Assembly (NCBI GenBank): GCA_000710935.1
Contig: BAYV01000002.1
Coordinates: forward strand, 1-64,000
Length of the DNA stretch: 64,000 nucleotides
Source of the DNA: Iodidimonas nitroreducens
GTDB lineage: Bacteria; Pseudomonadota; Alphaproteobacteria; Sphingomonadales; Rhodothalassiaceae
Direction of reading: 5' to 3'
Position 1 is the first letter of the stretch; each line of letters opens with the position of its first letter. Made by a program: the position numbers and the translations under genes. The notes under the pieces are model-generated. The model was not told the origin of the DNA and did not search any database. It saw only the letters and a list, made by a program, of their open reading frames with translations. Shown here one piece after another: positions 51,365 to 60,577 of this stretch.

Positions 51365-52489
51365 TTGAAATTAAGGGTTTATCGCACATTGAGCGACTTG
51401 CCCCAAAGCTATGTGGCGCTGTTTCAAAAGGCGGGCAGGCATTGTGTTTTCCAAAGCCTGTGGTGGTATGAATGTTTGCTGGCCGAAACCACCGATCCCG
51501 GCGATCAGATCATCATCTATGGGGTGGAAGAGAGCGATCCCCCCCATCAGGCGCGGGCTATTCTGGTGGCACGCACCCAAAAAGGCGGATTTTTATCTGG
51601 GCTGAAGCCGCGCCGATTGGCGGCCTTTTCCAATTTCTACACGATCAGGGCCGGGCCGGTTCTGGATCCCGCCTTTCCTGATAACCGCGAAGTTTTGCAG
51701 GTTTTGGCTGCTGGATTGCTGGCGGAGCGCCCGGCCTGGGATATGATAGCCTTCGATTATCTGGATGGCGAAAGCCAGGCTTTCAAAGATATTTATGCGG
51801 CTTTTGAGGCCCATGGTGCCCGGCTCAGCGCTTTTGCCCGAACCGATGTGTGGTATGAAGAGATCAAGACCCAAGGTTTTGCCCCCTATCTGGAAAAGCG
51901 CAGCGGCCTCATTCGCAAAACATTGGCCTGGAAAAACCGCAAGCTCGATCGCGATCCCGCCTTTCAACATCGGCTGAGCACCGGGCCTGAAGGCTTGGAT
52001 GAAGCGATTGCCGCTTATGAAAAGGTTTATGCCCAAAGCTGGAAGGAGCCGGAATTTTATCCCGGTTTCATCCCTGCTTTGATCCGCAGGGCAGCCCAGC
52101 ATCGGGCTTTGTATCTGGGGACTATTTTTTATGGGGATGAGCCTTTGGCCACGCAATTGAGCCTGAAATCAGGGGATATATTGTTTCAATATAAAATGGC
52201 CTATGATGACAGCGCCACGAAAGCCCCGGCCTTGCGCAATCTGTCATTGGGGGCGCTGACCATTTTTCGGCTGCTCAATCATGTGCTTGATCATGATCAT
52301 GAAGTGCGGGCGTTTGATTTCGGGATCGGCGATGAAGCCTATAAAGCGGGATGGTGCAGCCAACGCCGGTCTTTATACGGAATGCGGGTCTATCATGGGG
52401 CCAGCCTTTATGGGCGCATCAGCTATCGGGCCATGCGCCTGCGGGGATGGTTGAGCCGCTTGCGACGCCAGATGATGGGCGGATCATAG
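51365..52489 (+). CDS. GNAT-fold FemAB/CelD-like acyltransferase
   Basis: This 374-residue protein is of the same broad group as those at 26162 and 46233. AFSNFYTIRAGPVL lies in domain one. KTQGFAPYLEKRSGLIRKTL and AWKNRKLDRD form the basic helix. ALYLGTIFYGDEPLATQLSL, ILFQYKMAYDDSATK and VRAFDFGIGDEAYKAGWCSQ close the GNAT fold. There is no ATG in frame nearby. Two consecutive TTG codons (51362, 51365) follow GAAGGGGG, and the second has the better spacing. It leads a rightward unit with an AMP ligase and a decarboxylase. Confidence 0.78.
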   Translation: MKLRVYRTLSDLPQSYVALFQKAGRHCVFQSLWWYECLLAETTDPGDQIIIYGVEESDPPHQARAILVARTQKGGFLSGLKPRRLAAFSNFYTIRAGPVLDPAFPDNREVLQVLAAGLLAERPAWDMIAFDYLDGESQAFKDIYAAFEAHGARLSAFARTDVWYEEIKTQGFAPYLEKRSGLIRKTLAWKNRKLDRDPAFQHRLSTGPEGLDEAIAAYEKVYAQSWKEPEFYPGFIPALIRRAAQHRALYLGTIFYGDEPLATQLSLKSGDILFQYKMAYDDSATKAPALRNLSLGALTIFRLLNHVLDHDHEVRAFDFGIGDEAYKAGWCSQRRSLYGMRVYHGASLYGRISYRAMRLRGWLSRLRRQMMGGS

Positions 52490-52567
52490 ATCACATGCCC
52501 ATGGCCCTTGTTCTATAGGGGCGATCAGATACAATTTTGGTTCAGGTGGAAAAGGGGACAGGGGACA

Positions 52568-54175
52568 ATGAACGTGAACCGATATCTCCATGATCTTGTG
52601 CTGAACAAGACCGGCGAGAGCGCATCGGCGATGGCCCTGGGCAGCGGCTCGGCCATGCTTTCCTATGCGGATGTGCAGCATGAAATCAGCCGGATGGCCG
52701 CCGGGCTTCATGCCTTGGGCGTGCAGCGCTTTGATCGGGTGGTGGTGTATCTTGATAAGCGGATCGAAACGATCACCGCTTTTTGGGGGATCAGCCGGCT
52801 GGGGGGTATTTTCGTGCCCGCCAATCCGGTTTTGAAGCCGCCGCAGATCGAACATATCATCGCCGACAGCACGGCACGGGTCCTGATTTCAAGCCGCAGC
52901 CGGATCGCCGCACTTGGCGATGTCCTTGCCCGATCCTCACTTGATTTCGTGATCAGCATCGATGGTTTTGCTGATCATGATGATGGCAATGAGGCGGGAA
53001 AGACTGCGCCGCGTTTTTTGGCCCTTGATGATCTGCTGGCGTCGGGCCGGGGCCTGCCTGCGGGGCCTGCCTGCGATCAGGATGTGGCGGCGATTTTTTA
53101 TACATCGGGCAGCACCGGGCGGCCAAAGGGCGTGGTGTTGTCCCATCGCAATCTGGTGGCGGGGGCTGAAAGCGTGGCCCAATATCTGGGCAATCACCAA
53201 GGGGATCGCATCCTGTCGCTTTTGCCCCTGAGCTTTGATGCGGGCTTCAGCCAATTGACCACGGCTTTTCATGCCGGGGCGGCTGTGTATCTGCATAATT
53301 ATCTGATGGCGCGGGATGTTCCGGCGCTTTGTGCCCGTCATAGCATCACCGGGCTTACCTGTGTGCCGCCCTTGTGGATGCAGCTTTTGGCCGCGAACTG
53401 GACGGATGAGGCCTGCTCATCCCTGCGCTATTTCGCCAATACCGGCGGGCGGATGCCCCATGATGTGTTAAAGCAATTGCGCGCCCTGTTTCCGCAAGCC
53501 ACCCCCTATTTGATGTATGGGCTGACGGAAGCTTTTCGCTCCACCTATCTTGATCCTTTGGAAGTGGATAAACGCCCCGATTCCATCGGCAAAGCCATTC
53601 CCAATGCCGAAATTCTGGTGGTGAAGGGGGATGGCAGCCTTGCCAAACCCGGCGAGGAGGGGGAATTGGTGCATCGGGGGCCTTTGGTGGCTTTGGGTTA
53701 CTGGAATGACAGCGAGCGCACGGCTCAGCGCTTTCGGCCCGTGCCGGGGCAGCCAGAGCAGATCAGGGTGCCGGAACTGGCCGTGTGGTCGGGGGATATG
53801 GTGCGTATGGATGAAGAAGGCTATCTTTATTTCATCGGTCGCACGGATGAGATGATCAAAACATCGGGCTATCGAGTCAGCCCCACGGAAGTGGAAGAGG
53901 CGCTGTTTGAAAGCGGCCTCGTGCGCGAGGTGGCGGCCTTTGGCATCCCTCATGAGCAATTGGGACAGGCCATCATTGCCATGATCGTGCCGCGCGATGA
54001 AGCCGATTTCGCGCTCGATGATCTGGTGGCGTTCTGCCGCAGCCTTATGCCCGCCTATATGGTGCCCCAGCGCTTTGAGCTCAATAGCGCATTGCCCCGC
54101 TCCCCCAATGGCAAGATTGATCGCAAGGCGCTTCATGCGCGCCTTCTGGAACTATCCAATCAGGTGACATCATGA
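52568..54175 (+). CDS. AMP-forming acyl-CoA/acyl-ACP ligase, exosortase A system-associated
   Basis: This 535-residue member of the ANL adenylating superfamily has the P-loop AAIFYTSGSTGRPKGVVLSH and the A5 motif TPYLMYGLTEAFRSTYLDPL. The A7/A8 region is SGDMVRMDEEGYLYFIGRTD, followed by EMIKTSGYRVSP, and the A10 lysine is in PRSPNGKIDRKAL. It is predicted to activate a carboxylic acid and load it onto CoA or, more likely here, the acyl carrier protein encoded at 50954. AGGGGA precedes the ATG; an in-frame ATG at 52508 lacks such a site. It is coupled by ATGA to the decarboxylase gene. Confidence 0.92.
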   Translation: MNVNRYLHDLVLNKTGESASAMALGSGSAMLSYADVQHEISRMAAGLHALGVQRFDRVVVYLDKRIETITAFWGISRLGGIFVPANPVLKPPQIEHIIADSTARVLISSRSRIAALGDVLARSSLDFVISIDGFADHDDGNEAGKTAPRFLALDDLLASGRGLPAGPACDQDVAAIFYTSGSTGRPKGVVLSHRNLVAGAESVAQYLGNHQGDRILSLLPLSFDAGFSQLTTAFHAGAAVYLHNYLMARDVPALCARHSITGLTCVPPLWMQLLAANWTDEACSSLRYFANTGGRMPHDVLKQLRALFPQATPYLMYGLTEAFRSTYLDPLEVDKRPDSIGKAIPNAEILVVKGDGSLAKPGEEGELVHRGPLVALGYWNDSERTAQRFRPVPGQPEQIRVPELAVWSGDMVRMDEEGYLYFIGRTDEMIKTSGYRVSPTEVEEALFESGLVREVAAFGIPHEQLGQAIIAMIVPRDEADFALDDLVAFCRSLMPAYMVPQRFELNSALPRSPNGKIDRKALHARLLELSNQVTS

Positions 54176-55413
54176 CCGATGAACTGTTGCACAAGGATCA
54201 CCCCGCCTTTGCCGATTGGCAGTGCCGGGATGGCGAGCTTTTGATCGGTGGCCAGCCGGTTGGCCTTTTGGCGGCGCGGCTGGGGCAAACGCCTTTTTAT
54301 GCCTATGATCGGGAAAAAATCAGCCGCCGCGTGGCGGATCTGCGGGCGGCTTTGCCGCCTTCCGTGCGCCTTCATTATGCGATCAAGGCCAATCCTATGC
54401 CCGCTGTGGTGCAGCATTTTGCAGGGCTTGTGGATGGGTTTGATGTGGCGTCCGCCAATGAGCTTGATCTCGCCCTCGATACCCCCATGAAGGCCGATCA
54501 TATCAGCTTTGCAGGCCCCGCCAAAAGCGATGCCGAACTGGTGCGGGCGATTGCCGGTGGGATCACCATCGAGCTAGAATCCGAACAGGAAATGATCCGC
54601 ACTGTGAAAGCGGGGGGGCTTTTGGGGATCACGCCACGGGTGGCGGTGCGGGTCAATCCCGATTTCAAATTGCGCGGTTCGGGGATGCATATGGGCGGCG
54701 GCGCCAGCCAATTTGGCATTGATGCCGAAGCGGTGCCTGATCTGTTGCGGGCCATGGGCGATCTTGGGCTGTCTTTCCAGGGCTTTCATATTTTTGGCGG
54801 ATCGCAAAATCTCAATGCCGAGGCCATCGCCGATGCCGAAGATCAGATCGCCGATCTGGCCATTCGATTGGCTGATCATGCGCCCTCAGCGGTGCGGCAT
54901 CTCAATATCGGGGGCGGCTTCGGTATTCCCTATTTCCCCAAGGATCGCCCCCTTGATCTGGGGCATGTGGGGGCCCGCCTGCAGGGCACGGCGGATAAGC
55001 TGCAAAAGGCTTTGCCCGATGCCGCCCTCATCGTGGAACTGGGGCGCTATCTGGTGGGGGAAGCCGGGGTTTATGTGTGCAAGGTGATCGATCGCAAAGT
55101 TTCGCGCGGGCAGGTGTTTCTGGTCACCGATGGCGGCTTACATCATCAGCTTTCGGCCACCGGCAATTTTGGCCAGGGGATCAGGCGGAATTATCCCGTG
55201 GCGATTGCCAGCCGCTTTGATACGCCAGCGGCGGAAACCGCCAGCATAGTAGGGTGTTTATGCACACCGATTGATCTTCTGGCCGATAAAATTGCGGTGC
55301 CCATGGCCGATGTGGGGGATCTGGTGGCGATTTTCCAATCCGGTGCCTATGGCCGCAGTGCCAGCCCCTCGGCATTCCTCAGCCACCCGGAAGCCCGGGA
55401 AGCGTTGATATGA
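54172..55413 (+). CDS. PLP-dependent decarboxylase, exosortase A system-associated
   Basis: This 413-residue fold-type III decarboxylase of the LysA/ornithine-decarboxylase group carries its PLP lysine at residue 72 in VRLHYAIKANPMP. GFDVASANELDLAL follows. The phosphate-binding loop is in HLNIGGGFGIPYF. The C-terminal substrate motifs are VGCLCTPIDLLADKIAVP (active-site Cys) and FQSGAYGRSASP (Tyr). It likely decarboxylates an amino acid that is then used for polysaccharide or carrier decoration with the ligase encoded just upstream. The start overlaps the ligase stop by ATGA. Confidence 0.92.
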   Translation: MTDELLHKDHPAFADWQCRDGELLIGGQPVGLLAARLGQTPFYAYDREKISRRVADLRAALPPSVRLHYAIKANPMPAVVQHFAGLVDGFDVASANELDLALDTPMKADHISFAGPAKSDAELVRAIAGGITIELESEQEMIRTVKAGGLLGITPRVAVRVNPDFKLRGSGMHMGGGASQFGIDAEAVPDLLRAMGDLGLSFQGFHIFGGSQNLNAEAIADAEDQIADLAIRLADHAPSAVRHLNIGGGFGIPYFPKDRPLDLGHVGARLQGTADKLQKALPDAALIVELGRYLVGEAGVYVCKVIDRKVSRGQVFLVTDGGLHHQLSATGNFGQGIRRNYPVAIASRFDTPAAETASIVGCLCTPIDLLADKIAVPMADVGDLVAIFQSGAYGRSASPSAFLSHPEAREALI

Positions 55414-55436
55414 TCATATTTTGAATAATCGGGCGT

Positions 55437-57776
55437 TCATTGATCGCGGCATTGGGTGATGGGGCTGTTGGTGATCGTTGTTTTGGGATTGATCCGCCCC
55501 CGGATCAGGGAGCCGAAGGCGCAATCGATCTTGCTGTTTTCGATGCTGATCTGATGATCGCCAAATTGAACCCGTTGTTCATAGGCAAAGCCGATCACAT
55601 CCTTATTGCCATCGCGGGGTTCGGCGATCAATTCGCTGTCGGAAATTCTGATCTCTCCGCCATTGAAGGCATCGATGGCCCGGCTGCCTTCGCCGCCCCG
55701 CTCATCGAGAACGGAATTTTTGATGATCAGGCGTTCGGCTCCTGATTTGATCAGATGGCCCTGATGCCGGGCTTTTAGAAAGCGGCTGTTCAGGATGGTG
55801 ATGGTGCCGCCTTTTGCGGCAAAATAAATGCCATGGGCGCGCCCGCATTTAATCCGGCAATCGCCGCCCAGATTTTGAAACAGGCTGTTTTTAACGGTCA
55901 GACTTTGGGCCTTGGGATCGGTGAGAATACCCGATTGGGCATTTTCGAAGGTAACGTCATCAACGCTCAGATGCGCTGTTTGCTGGCGGATGCAGGCGCC
56001 ATTGCCATCATTAACCGCAATATTGCGGCAGGTGAGATGGCTGATTTCGGCATCTGCATTCAAGATCAGGGCGGCTTTTGATCGGCAGGGCGTATCTTGC
56101 AGGATCGAGCCATTGCCATCGAGGGTCAGGGGTTTATTGATGATGGCGCATTGGGCATAGATGCCTTTGGGCAAGGTGACGCTGCCGCCTTCGGCCAGCA
56201 TGGCTTGCAGATTTCCACATTCCTTTCCGGCGATGTAATCGGAACAGCGAAAACCTTCCGGCAGATCGTGGCTGAATGTATTGCCATCATCGGGGATACG
56301 GGCCAGCCAGATTTCATCTTCATTGCTGATGCCGATCAGCACATCAAGGGCGGGCACGGGAAAAAATTTGTTAAACAGGCTTTTTAAATGTCGGGGGCCA
56401 GAGCCGTCTCCATAGGTTTTCCAGTTTTTGAGATCAGCGCTTTGATAAAGATTCTCCCCGCCTGCCCATAAAATGAAGCGGCCCTTTACATAACGCAGAG
56501 CATCATCATCTTCGACGGTGGCTGGCAATGTGCCCATGTGGATGGCATCGCCAATCGCGTCTTTGGTAACCGGGATGGCATGAATCTCGTCCTGATTAAC
56601 CAGAACAATCGAATTTCCCACAAGAATGGCAATGCCATGCTTGCCAAAATTATGTTTCAAGCGGGTGCTTTTTCTGGTGATTGCATCGGTTTTCAGATCG
56701 ATCTCGAATAATGCGGGGTCTCGATGGATGGAAAACAAAAAAGCGCGGCCATCGATGGGGCTGGCGGCTGAAACATTGAGGCTCAAATCCTTCACCGGCC
56801 GACGGGCGATCCATTCCCGGCGTTCAATATCGAAAATGGCATGCACATAGGCATCTGATGCGGTGCCATAATCATCACAGCCCCAGGCCGATATCCAAAG
56901 GTGAAACAGGCCATCGAGCAAAAGGGGCGAGCCCCATGTGTGCCCGGCGGCCGGGGCCTTGCCTTCTTTGGGAAAGAAGCATTTTTTGTCCAAGGGTATA
57001 TCGAAGGCGGCCTTTAAAAAGGCGCCGCCATCATCAAGGGGATCGGGATCATAAAGGCGTTCCCACAAAAGATTTTGCAGATCAAGGGCGTAAACGGAAT
57101 TTTGATAGCTTGCGGCATGCCCGCCACCGAAAAAATAGAGCCTGCGGCCATCGAAAACCCCGCCATTGAAGGCCCGGATGGCATCGCTGGCCCGCCGATA
57201 AAAAGGCTCACCGGGAACCGCATCGGGAAAGGCTACGGATTTAAAGCTGTTGCGGGGTTGAAGCCTGCACCAGAGCTGTTCGTCAAACCGGCAGGTTTCT
57301 TCGATATAGCGGCCCAATGCGGGCAGATCACGGGCGGGCACGGCAGGTTTTTCTCCGCCGGTGAAATCAGGTTTCAGGGAATGCGGCGCCTCGGCGGGGG
57401 GTGTTTGGAGCCTATCGGATGAGGCTGCGGGCTCGGGTTCGGGAGCCGGTGTCGAGGGCGTTACCACCTCTGCCTCTGCCTCTGCCACAGCCTCTGCCAA
57501 ATCCCGTGGGGGGAGGGCATCATCAAAAGCCTTCAGCCGATCATCGAGGGCGCGGATGCTGGCGGCCCAGCTTGCCTTATCGGTGGTTTTGGCGCTTTGC
57601 CACTGGCTACAAAGCTGCGCCATCCGGGTTTGTTGAACCGATGCACCCGCTTGGCATAGCCGTGCAATGGGGGCCTGATCGGCATCAGCCTGTTCCGCTC
57701 CGGCTGCGGGGTACGCGATAAAAAAGATGGCCATCAACAGGGCCATTCGAGCGGCTTTTGTGGCGCAATCAGTCAT
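55437..57776 (-). CDS. Secreted beta-propeller plus right-handed beta-helix protein
   Basis: This 779-residue protein has a signal peptide (MALLMAIFFIAYPAAG, cut near GAE). Residues 25-160 are helical and then Ala/Glu/Pro-rich. Residues 170-530 look like a propeller: GGVFDGRRLYFFGGGHAASY, GSPLLLDGLFHLWISAWG, RYVKGRFILWAGGENLYQ. From about 545 a parallel beta-helix begins: VTLPKGIYAQCAIINKPLTL, then SHLTCRNIAVNDG, LTVKNSLFQNLGGDCRI, ITILNSRFLKARHQG and ISIENSKIDCAFG. Such helices are typical of polysaccharide lyases, epimerases and surface glycan-binding proteins. No catalytic set is certain. The ATG lies two bases after the ManC-type stop codon, so it belongs to the polysaccharide unit. Confidence 0.75.
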   Translation of the reverse strand: MTDCATKAARMALLMAIFFIAYPAAGAEQADADQAPIARLCQAGASVQQTRMAQLCSQWQSAKTTDKASWAASIRALDDRLKAFDDALPPRDLAEAVAEAEAEVVTPSTPAPEPEPAASSDRLQTPPAEAPHSLKPDFTGGEKPAVPARDLPALGRYIEETCRFDEQLWCRLQPRNSFKSVAFPDAVPGEPFYRRASDAIRAFNGGVFDGRRLYFFGGGHAASYQNSVYALDLQNLLWERLYDPDPLDDGGAFLKAAFDIPLDKKCFFPKEGKAPAAGHTWGSPLLLDGLFHLWISAWGCDDYGTASDAYVHAIFDIERREWIARRPVKDLSLNVSAASPIDGRAFLFSIHRDPALFEIDLKTDAITRKSTRLKHNFGKHGIAILVGNSIVLVNQDEIHAIPVTKDAIGDAIHMGTLPATVEDDDALRYVKGRFILWAGGENLYQSADLKNWKTYGDGSGPRHLKSLFNKFFPVPALDVLIGISNEDEIWLARIPDDGNTFSHDLPEGFRCSDYIAGKECGNLQAMLAEGGSVTLPKGIYAQCAIINKPLTLDGNGSILQDTPCRSKAALILNADAEISHLTCRNIAVNDGNGACIRQQTAHLSVDDVTFENAQSGILTDPKAQSLTVKNSLFQNLGGDCRIKCGRAHGIYFAAKGGTITILNSRFLKARHQGHLIKSGAERLIIKNSVLDERGGEGSRAIDAFNGGEIRISDSELIAEPRDGNKDVIGFAYEQRVQFGDHQISIENSKIDCAFGSLIRGRINPKTTITNSPITQCRDQ

Positions 57777-57778
57777 AA

Positions 57779-59197
57779 TCAAGCCCGGCCATAGGTGTCA
57801 TCAAGGCGGATGATATCATCTTCCCCCAGATAACTTCCCGATTGCACTTCGATCAGATGAAGGGGGATTTTTCCGGGATTTTCCAATCGGTGCACAGATC
57901 CCAGTGGAATATAGCAGGATTCATTTTCGCTCAGCAAAAAGCTTTCTTCATCGCGGGTGACAAGGGCGGTGCCCTCCACCACGATCCAGTGTTCGGCGCG
58001 GTGATGGTGTTTTTGCAGGGATAATTTCTCCCCGGGCTTGACGATGATCCGCTTGCTTTGAAAGCGATCCCCCCGATCCGTGGTTTCATAAGAACCCCAT
58101 GGCCGATAAACGCGCGGATGCATCAGATGTTCTTCGCGCTTTTGGGCTTTGAGTTGGTCAACCACTCTGCCCACTTCCTCGGCCCGATTTTTATGGGCGA
58201 TCAGCACGGTATCCTTGGTGGTGACGATGATCAGATCCTCGATCCCCAAAGCGGCGATAAAGGCACCATCAGCCCGCAGCAGGCAATTGCGGCTGTCGAG
58301 GGCGATGATATCCCCCTCCAGCACATTGCCATCCTGATTTTTGGGCAGATGATCCCACAGGGCCCGGAATGATCCCAGATCGCTCCAGCCCATATCCACC
58401 GGAACGACGGCAACATTGGCTGCCTTTTCCATCAAAACCCGATCGATCGAACCTTCGGGCCCGCTCATGAAAGCATGGCTGTCGGGGCGCTCGAACGCCA
58501 GATCCCTGCGGCTGCCCGCCAGTGCCGCCCTGCAGGCTTTGAGCATATCCGGGGCATGGCGTTCATAAGCCTTGATCAGATGATCGCAGCGAAACAGAAA
58601 AATCCCGCTGTTCCAATACACATTGCCCTGATCCAGATAGCCCTGAGCGGTTTGAGCATCGGGCTTTTCATGGAAATGGGCAACCGCGAAAGCGCCGGGC
58701 ATCTGATCCAGTGCCGGGCCGCTTTCGATATAGCCATAGCCGGTTTCCGGGTGATCGGCCTTGATCCCGAAGGTGACCAGCTTTCCGCCTGAAGCGGCAG
58801 CTGTGGCCCGCTCTAAAGCCGCCATGAAATCGGGCAGGGCGGTGATCACATGATCCGATGGGGCCAGCAGCATCAGCGCCTGATCGTCTTCCTGTTCCAG
58901 CCGCAGGGCCGCCATGATCGCAGCCGGAGCCGTGCCTTTGCCGCCCGGTTCTAAAATGATGGCCAGCGGATCAATGCCCATTTCGGCCAGTTTTTCGGCA
59001 ACGATGAAACGATGATCATCATTGGCAATGATCAGCGGCGGGGCAAAGCGCGCGGGATCGCCAAAGCGCGCCAACGTGTCCTGGATCATCGCCTGATCGG
59101 AATGAATGGGCAGAAATTGTTTGGGATAATGGGCTCGTGATAAAGGCCATAGGCGCGTTCCCGAGCCGCCAGACAAGACCACCGGCCAGATTTTCAT
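57779..59197 (-). CDS. manC: Mannose-1-phosphate guanylyltransferase / mannose-6-phosphate isomerase
   Basis: This 472-residue bifunctional type II enzyme supplies GDP-mannose. The nucleotidyltransferase signature is VVLSGGSGTRLWPLSRAHYP, then KQFLPI. Further core motifs are FHEKPDAQTAQGYLDQGNVY, YWNSGIFLFR and VDMGWSDLGSF. The C-terminal cupin isomerase domain has PWGSYETTDRG, LSLQKHHHRAEHWIVVEGTA and SCYIPLGSVHRLENPGKIPL. GGGAGGATAGC precedes the ATG. It lies between a glycosyltransferase (11-base gap) and the propeller/helix protein in one leftward unit. Mannose or a derived sugar is therefore a likely component of the exopolysaccharide. Confidence 0.95.
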   Translation of the reverse strand: MKIWPVVLSGGSGTRLWPLSRAHYPKQFLPIHSDQAMIQDTLARFGDPARFAPPLIIANDDHRFIVAEKLAEMGIDPLAIILEPGGKGTAPAAIMAALRLEQEDDQALMLLAPSDHVITALPDFMAALERATAAASGGKLVTFGIKADHPETGYGYIESGPALDQMPGAFAVAHFHEKPDAQTAQGYLDQGNVYWNSGIFLFRCDHLIKAYERHAPDMLKACRAALAGSRRDLAFERPDSHAFMSGPEGSIDRVLMEKAANVAVVPVDMGWSDLGSFRALWDHLPKNQDGNVLEGDIIALDSRNCLLRADGAFIAALGIEDLIIVTTKDTVLIAHKNRAEEVGRVVDQLKAQKREEHLMHPRVYRPWGSYETTDRGDRFQSKRIIVKPGEKLSLQKHHHRAEHWIVVEGTALVTRDEESFLLSENESCYIPLGSVHRLENPGKIPLHLIEVQSGSYLGEDDIIRLDDTYGRA

Positions 59198-59208
59198 GCT
59201 ATCCTCCC

Positions 59209-60408
59209 TCATGATGCCCATCCCAAAATATCTGTTTCATACTGCTTTAGATTGGCATCCCAGCCATAATGATCGATGACGAAAGCACGGGCCTTTGGTG
59301 CGCGCAGATTTTGGCTTTCCAATATCACACGCGATTGCGTGATCATCTCATCGCGATTGCGGGCAATATGAACAGGCGCATCGGGGCAATCCCTGATCCC
59401 GGCCATGGCATCGGGGGTGGCGAGAATGGTTTTTTCCATGGCCATGGCTTCCAAAGCCTTGTTTTGGATTCCCCGGGCAATGGTCAGCGGCAGGCAGGCG
59501 GCCAGGGCATGCTGCACATAGGGTCTGATATCGGGCACCCCGCCGGTGACCAGTACATTCGGCTGTTCCCCCAGCTTCAATACCGCATCACTGGGCGCCA
59601 TGCCCACAATGGCAAAAAGCAGATCGGGATATGTATCGCGCAAATGGGGCAGCACCTCATTCACATACCATGTCACCGCCATGATATTGGGCCGATAATC
59701 CATCGCCCCTACAAAAACCAGAACCCGATCTTTGGGTTGATAAGGATTGGGATGTTCGATGGCGGGATCGAAATAATCCACATTCACCCCTTGGGTGCGA
59801 AAGGTGATTTTCCCGGCGCTTTCCGGGGCAAGGCTTCTGAAAAGGCTGGCTTCGGCCTCGGAAATGAACACGGTTTTGTCAAAGGCTGCGGCCATCCGCC
59901 GCTCATAAGCCAGCAGCTTATCGGCCTCGCGCCGGTAGATCAGATTGCGGGGCAGGGTGGCATCCCGCGCATAGGATCGGAATTTTTCGGAATCCACATC
60001 CTCGGCATTGAATACGGTTCGGACAGTGGGGGGCACTTTTCCATAAACAAATTGGCCCGTAGAGCCGCTATACATCAAAATGGCATCGGGCTTGATGCTT
60101 TTGATTTTTTGCTCCACCCAATGATCCATGGCTTTATTTTTGTAATAGGCAATCGATAAGGCTTCGTTTTTCATGAGCCCACGGGCCGCCCCCATCAGAC
60201 CGGCCTTTTTATCCAGCTTTTGGATGCAACTGCTGGCACAGAAATCTTTCAATTTATCCGTATATTGCCAATCATCGGGATGATCGATGAAGGTGCCCAG
60301 ATGCAACTCATGCCTGCTGGCAAAATAGCGCATGATGTTGAAGCTGGAAATTTTATCCCCTTTATTGGGGGGATAAGGAATACGGTGGGTCAGATATAAT
60401 AATTTCAT
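59209..60408 (-). CDS. XrtA-system glycosyltransferase (TIGR03087-like)
   Basis: This 399-residue GT-B glycosyltransferase has the opening MKLLYLTHRIPYPPNKGDKI, characteristic of the exosortase-linked sugar transferase family. VRTVFNAEDVDSEKFRSYA follows, then AFDKTVFISEAEASLFRSLA. The donor half includes RVLVFVGAMDYRPNIMAVTW, LLFAIVGMAPSDAVLKLGEQ and the closing ARGIQNKALEAMAMEKTILA. An ATG at 60414, two codons earlier, is an equally possible start. It is the first gene of the leftward unit with the ManC-type and propeller/helix genes. Confidence 0.9.
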   Translation of the reverse strand: MKLLYLTHRIPYPPNKGDKISSFNIMRYFASRHELHLGTFIDHPDDWQYTDKLKDFCASSCIQKLDKKAGLMGAARGLMKNEALSIAYYKNKAMDHWVEQKIKSIKPDAILMYSGSTGQFVYGKVPPTVRTVFNAEDVDSEKFRSYARDATLPRNLIYRREADKLLAYERRMAAAFDKTVFISEAEASLFRSLAPESAGKITFRTQGVNVDYFDPAIEHPNPYQPKDRVLVFVGAMDYRPNIMAVTWYVNEVLPHLRDTYPDLLFAIVGMAPSDAVLKLGEQPNVLVTGGVPDIRPYVQHALAACLPLTIARGIQNKALEAMAMEKTILATPDAMAGIRDCPDAPVHIARNRDEMITQSRVILESQNLRAPKARAFVIDHYGWDANLKQYETDILGWAS

Positions 60409-60577
60409 GGCCATATTCTAAAGATTGCAAAGGATGGTTGAACGAGGCAAACGGGCTGGAAAGCAATAGTTTGGCTGAAGAGCTTGCAGCATTGCGGGAA
60501 TTTCTCCAAATTCATTATGGAATTTAACCGTCCCATGGGTTTGGCGCAATGCGTCGATGCTGACAAAGAGGCATTTC

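Noticed and set aside
59269-60159. Open frame of 296 codons on the plus strand
   Set aside because: It is antisense to the TIGR03087-like glycosyltransferase and has no recognisable domain or ribosome-binding site.
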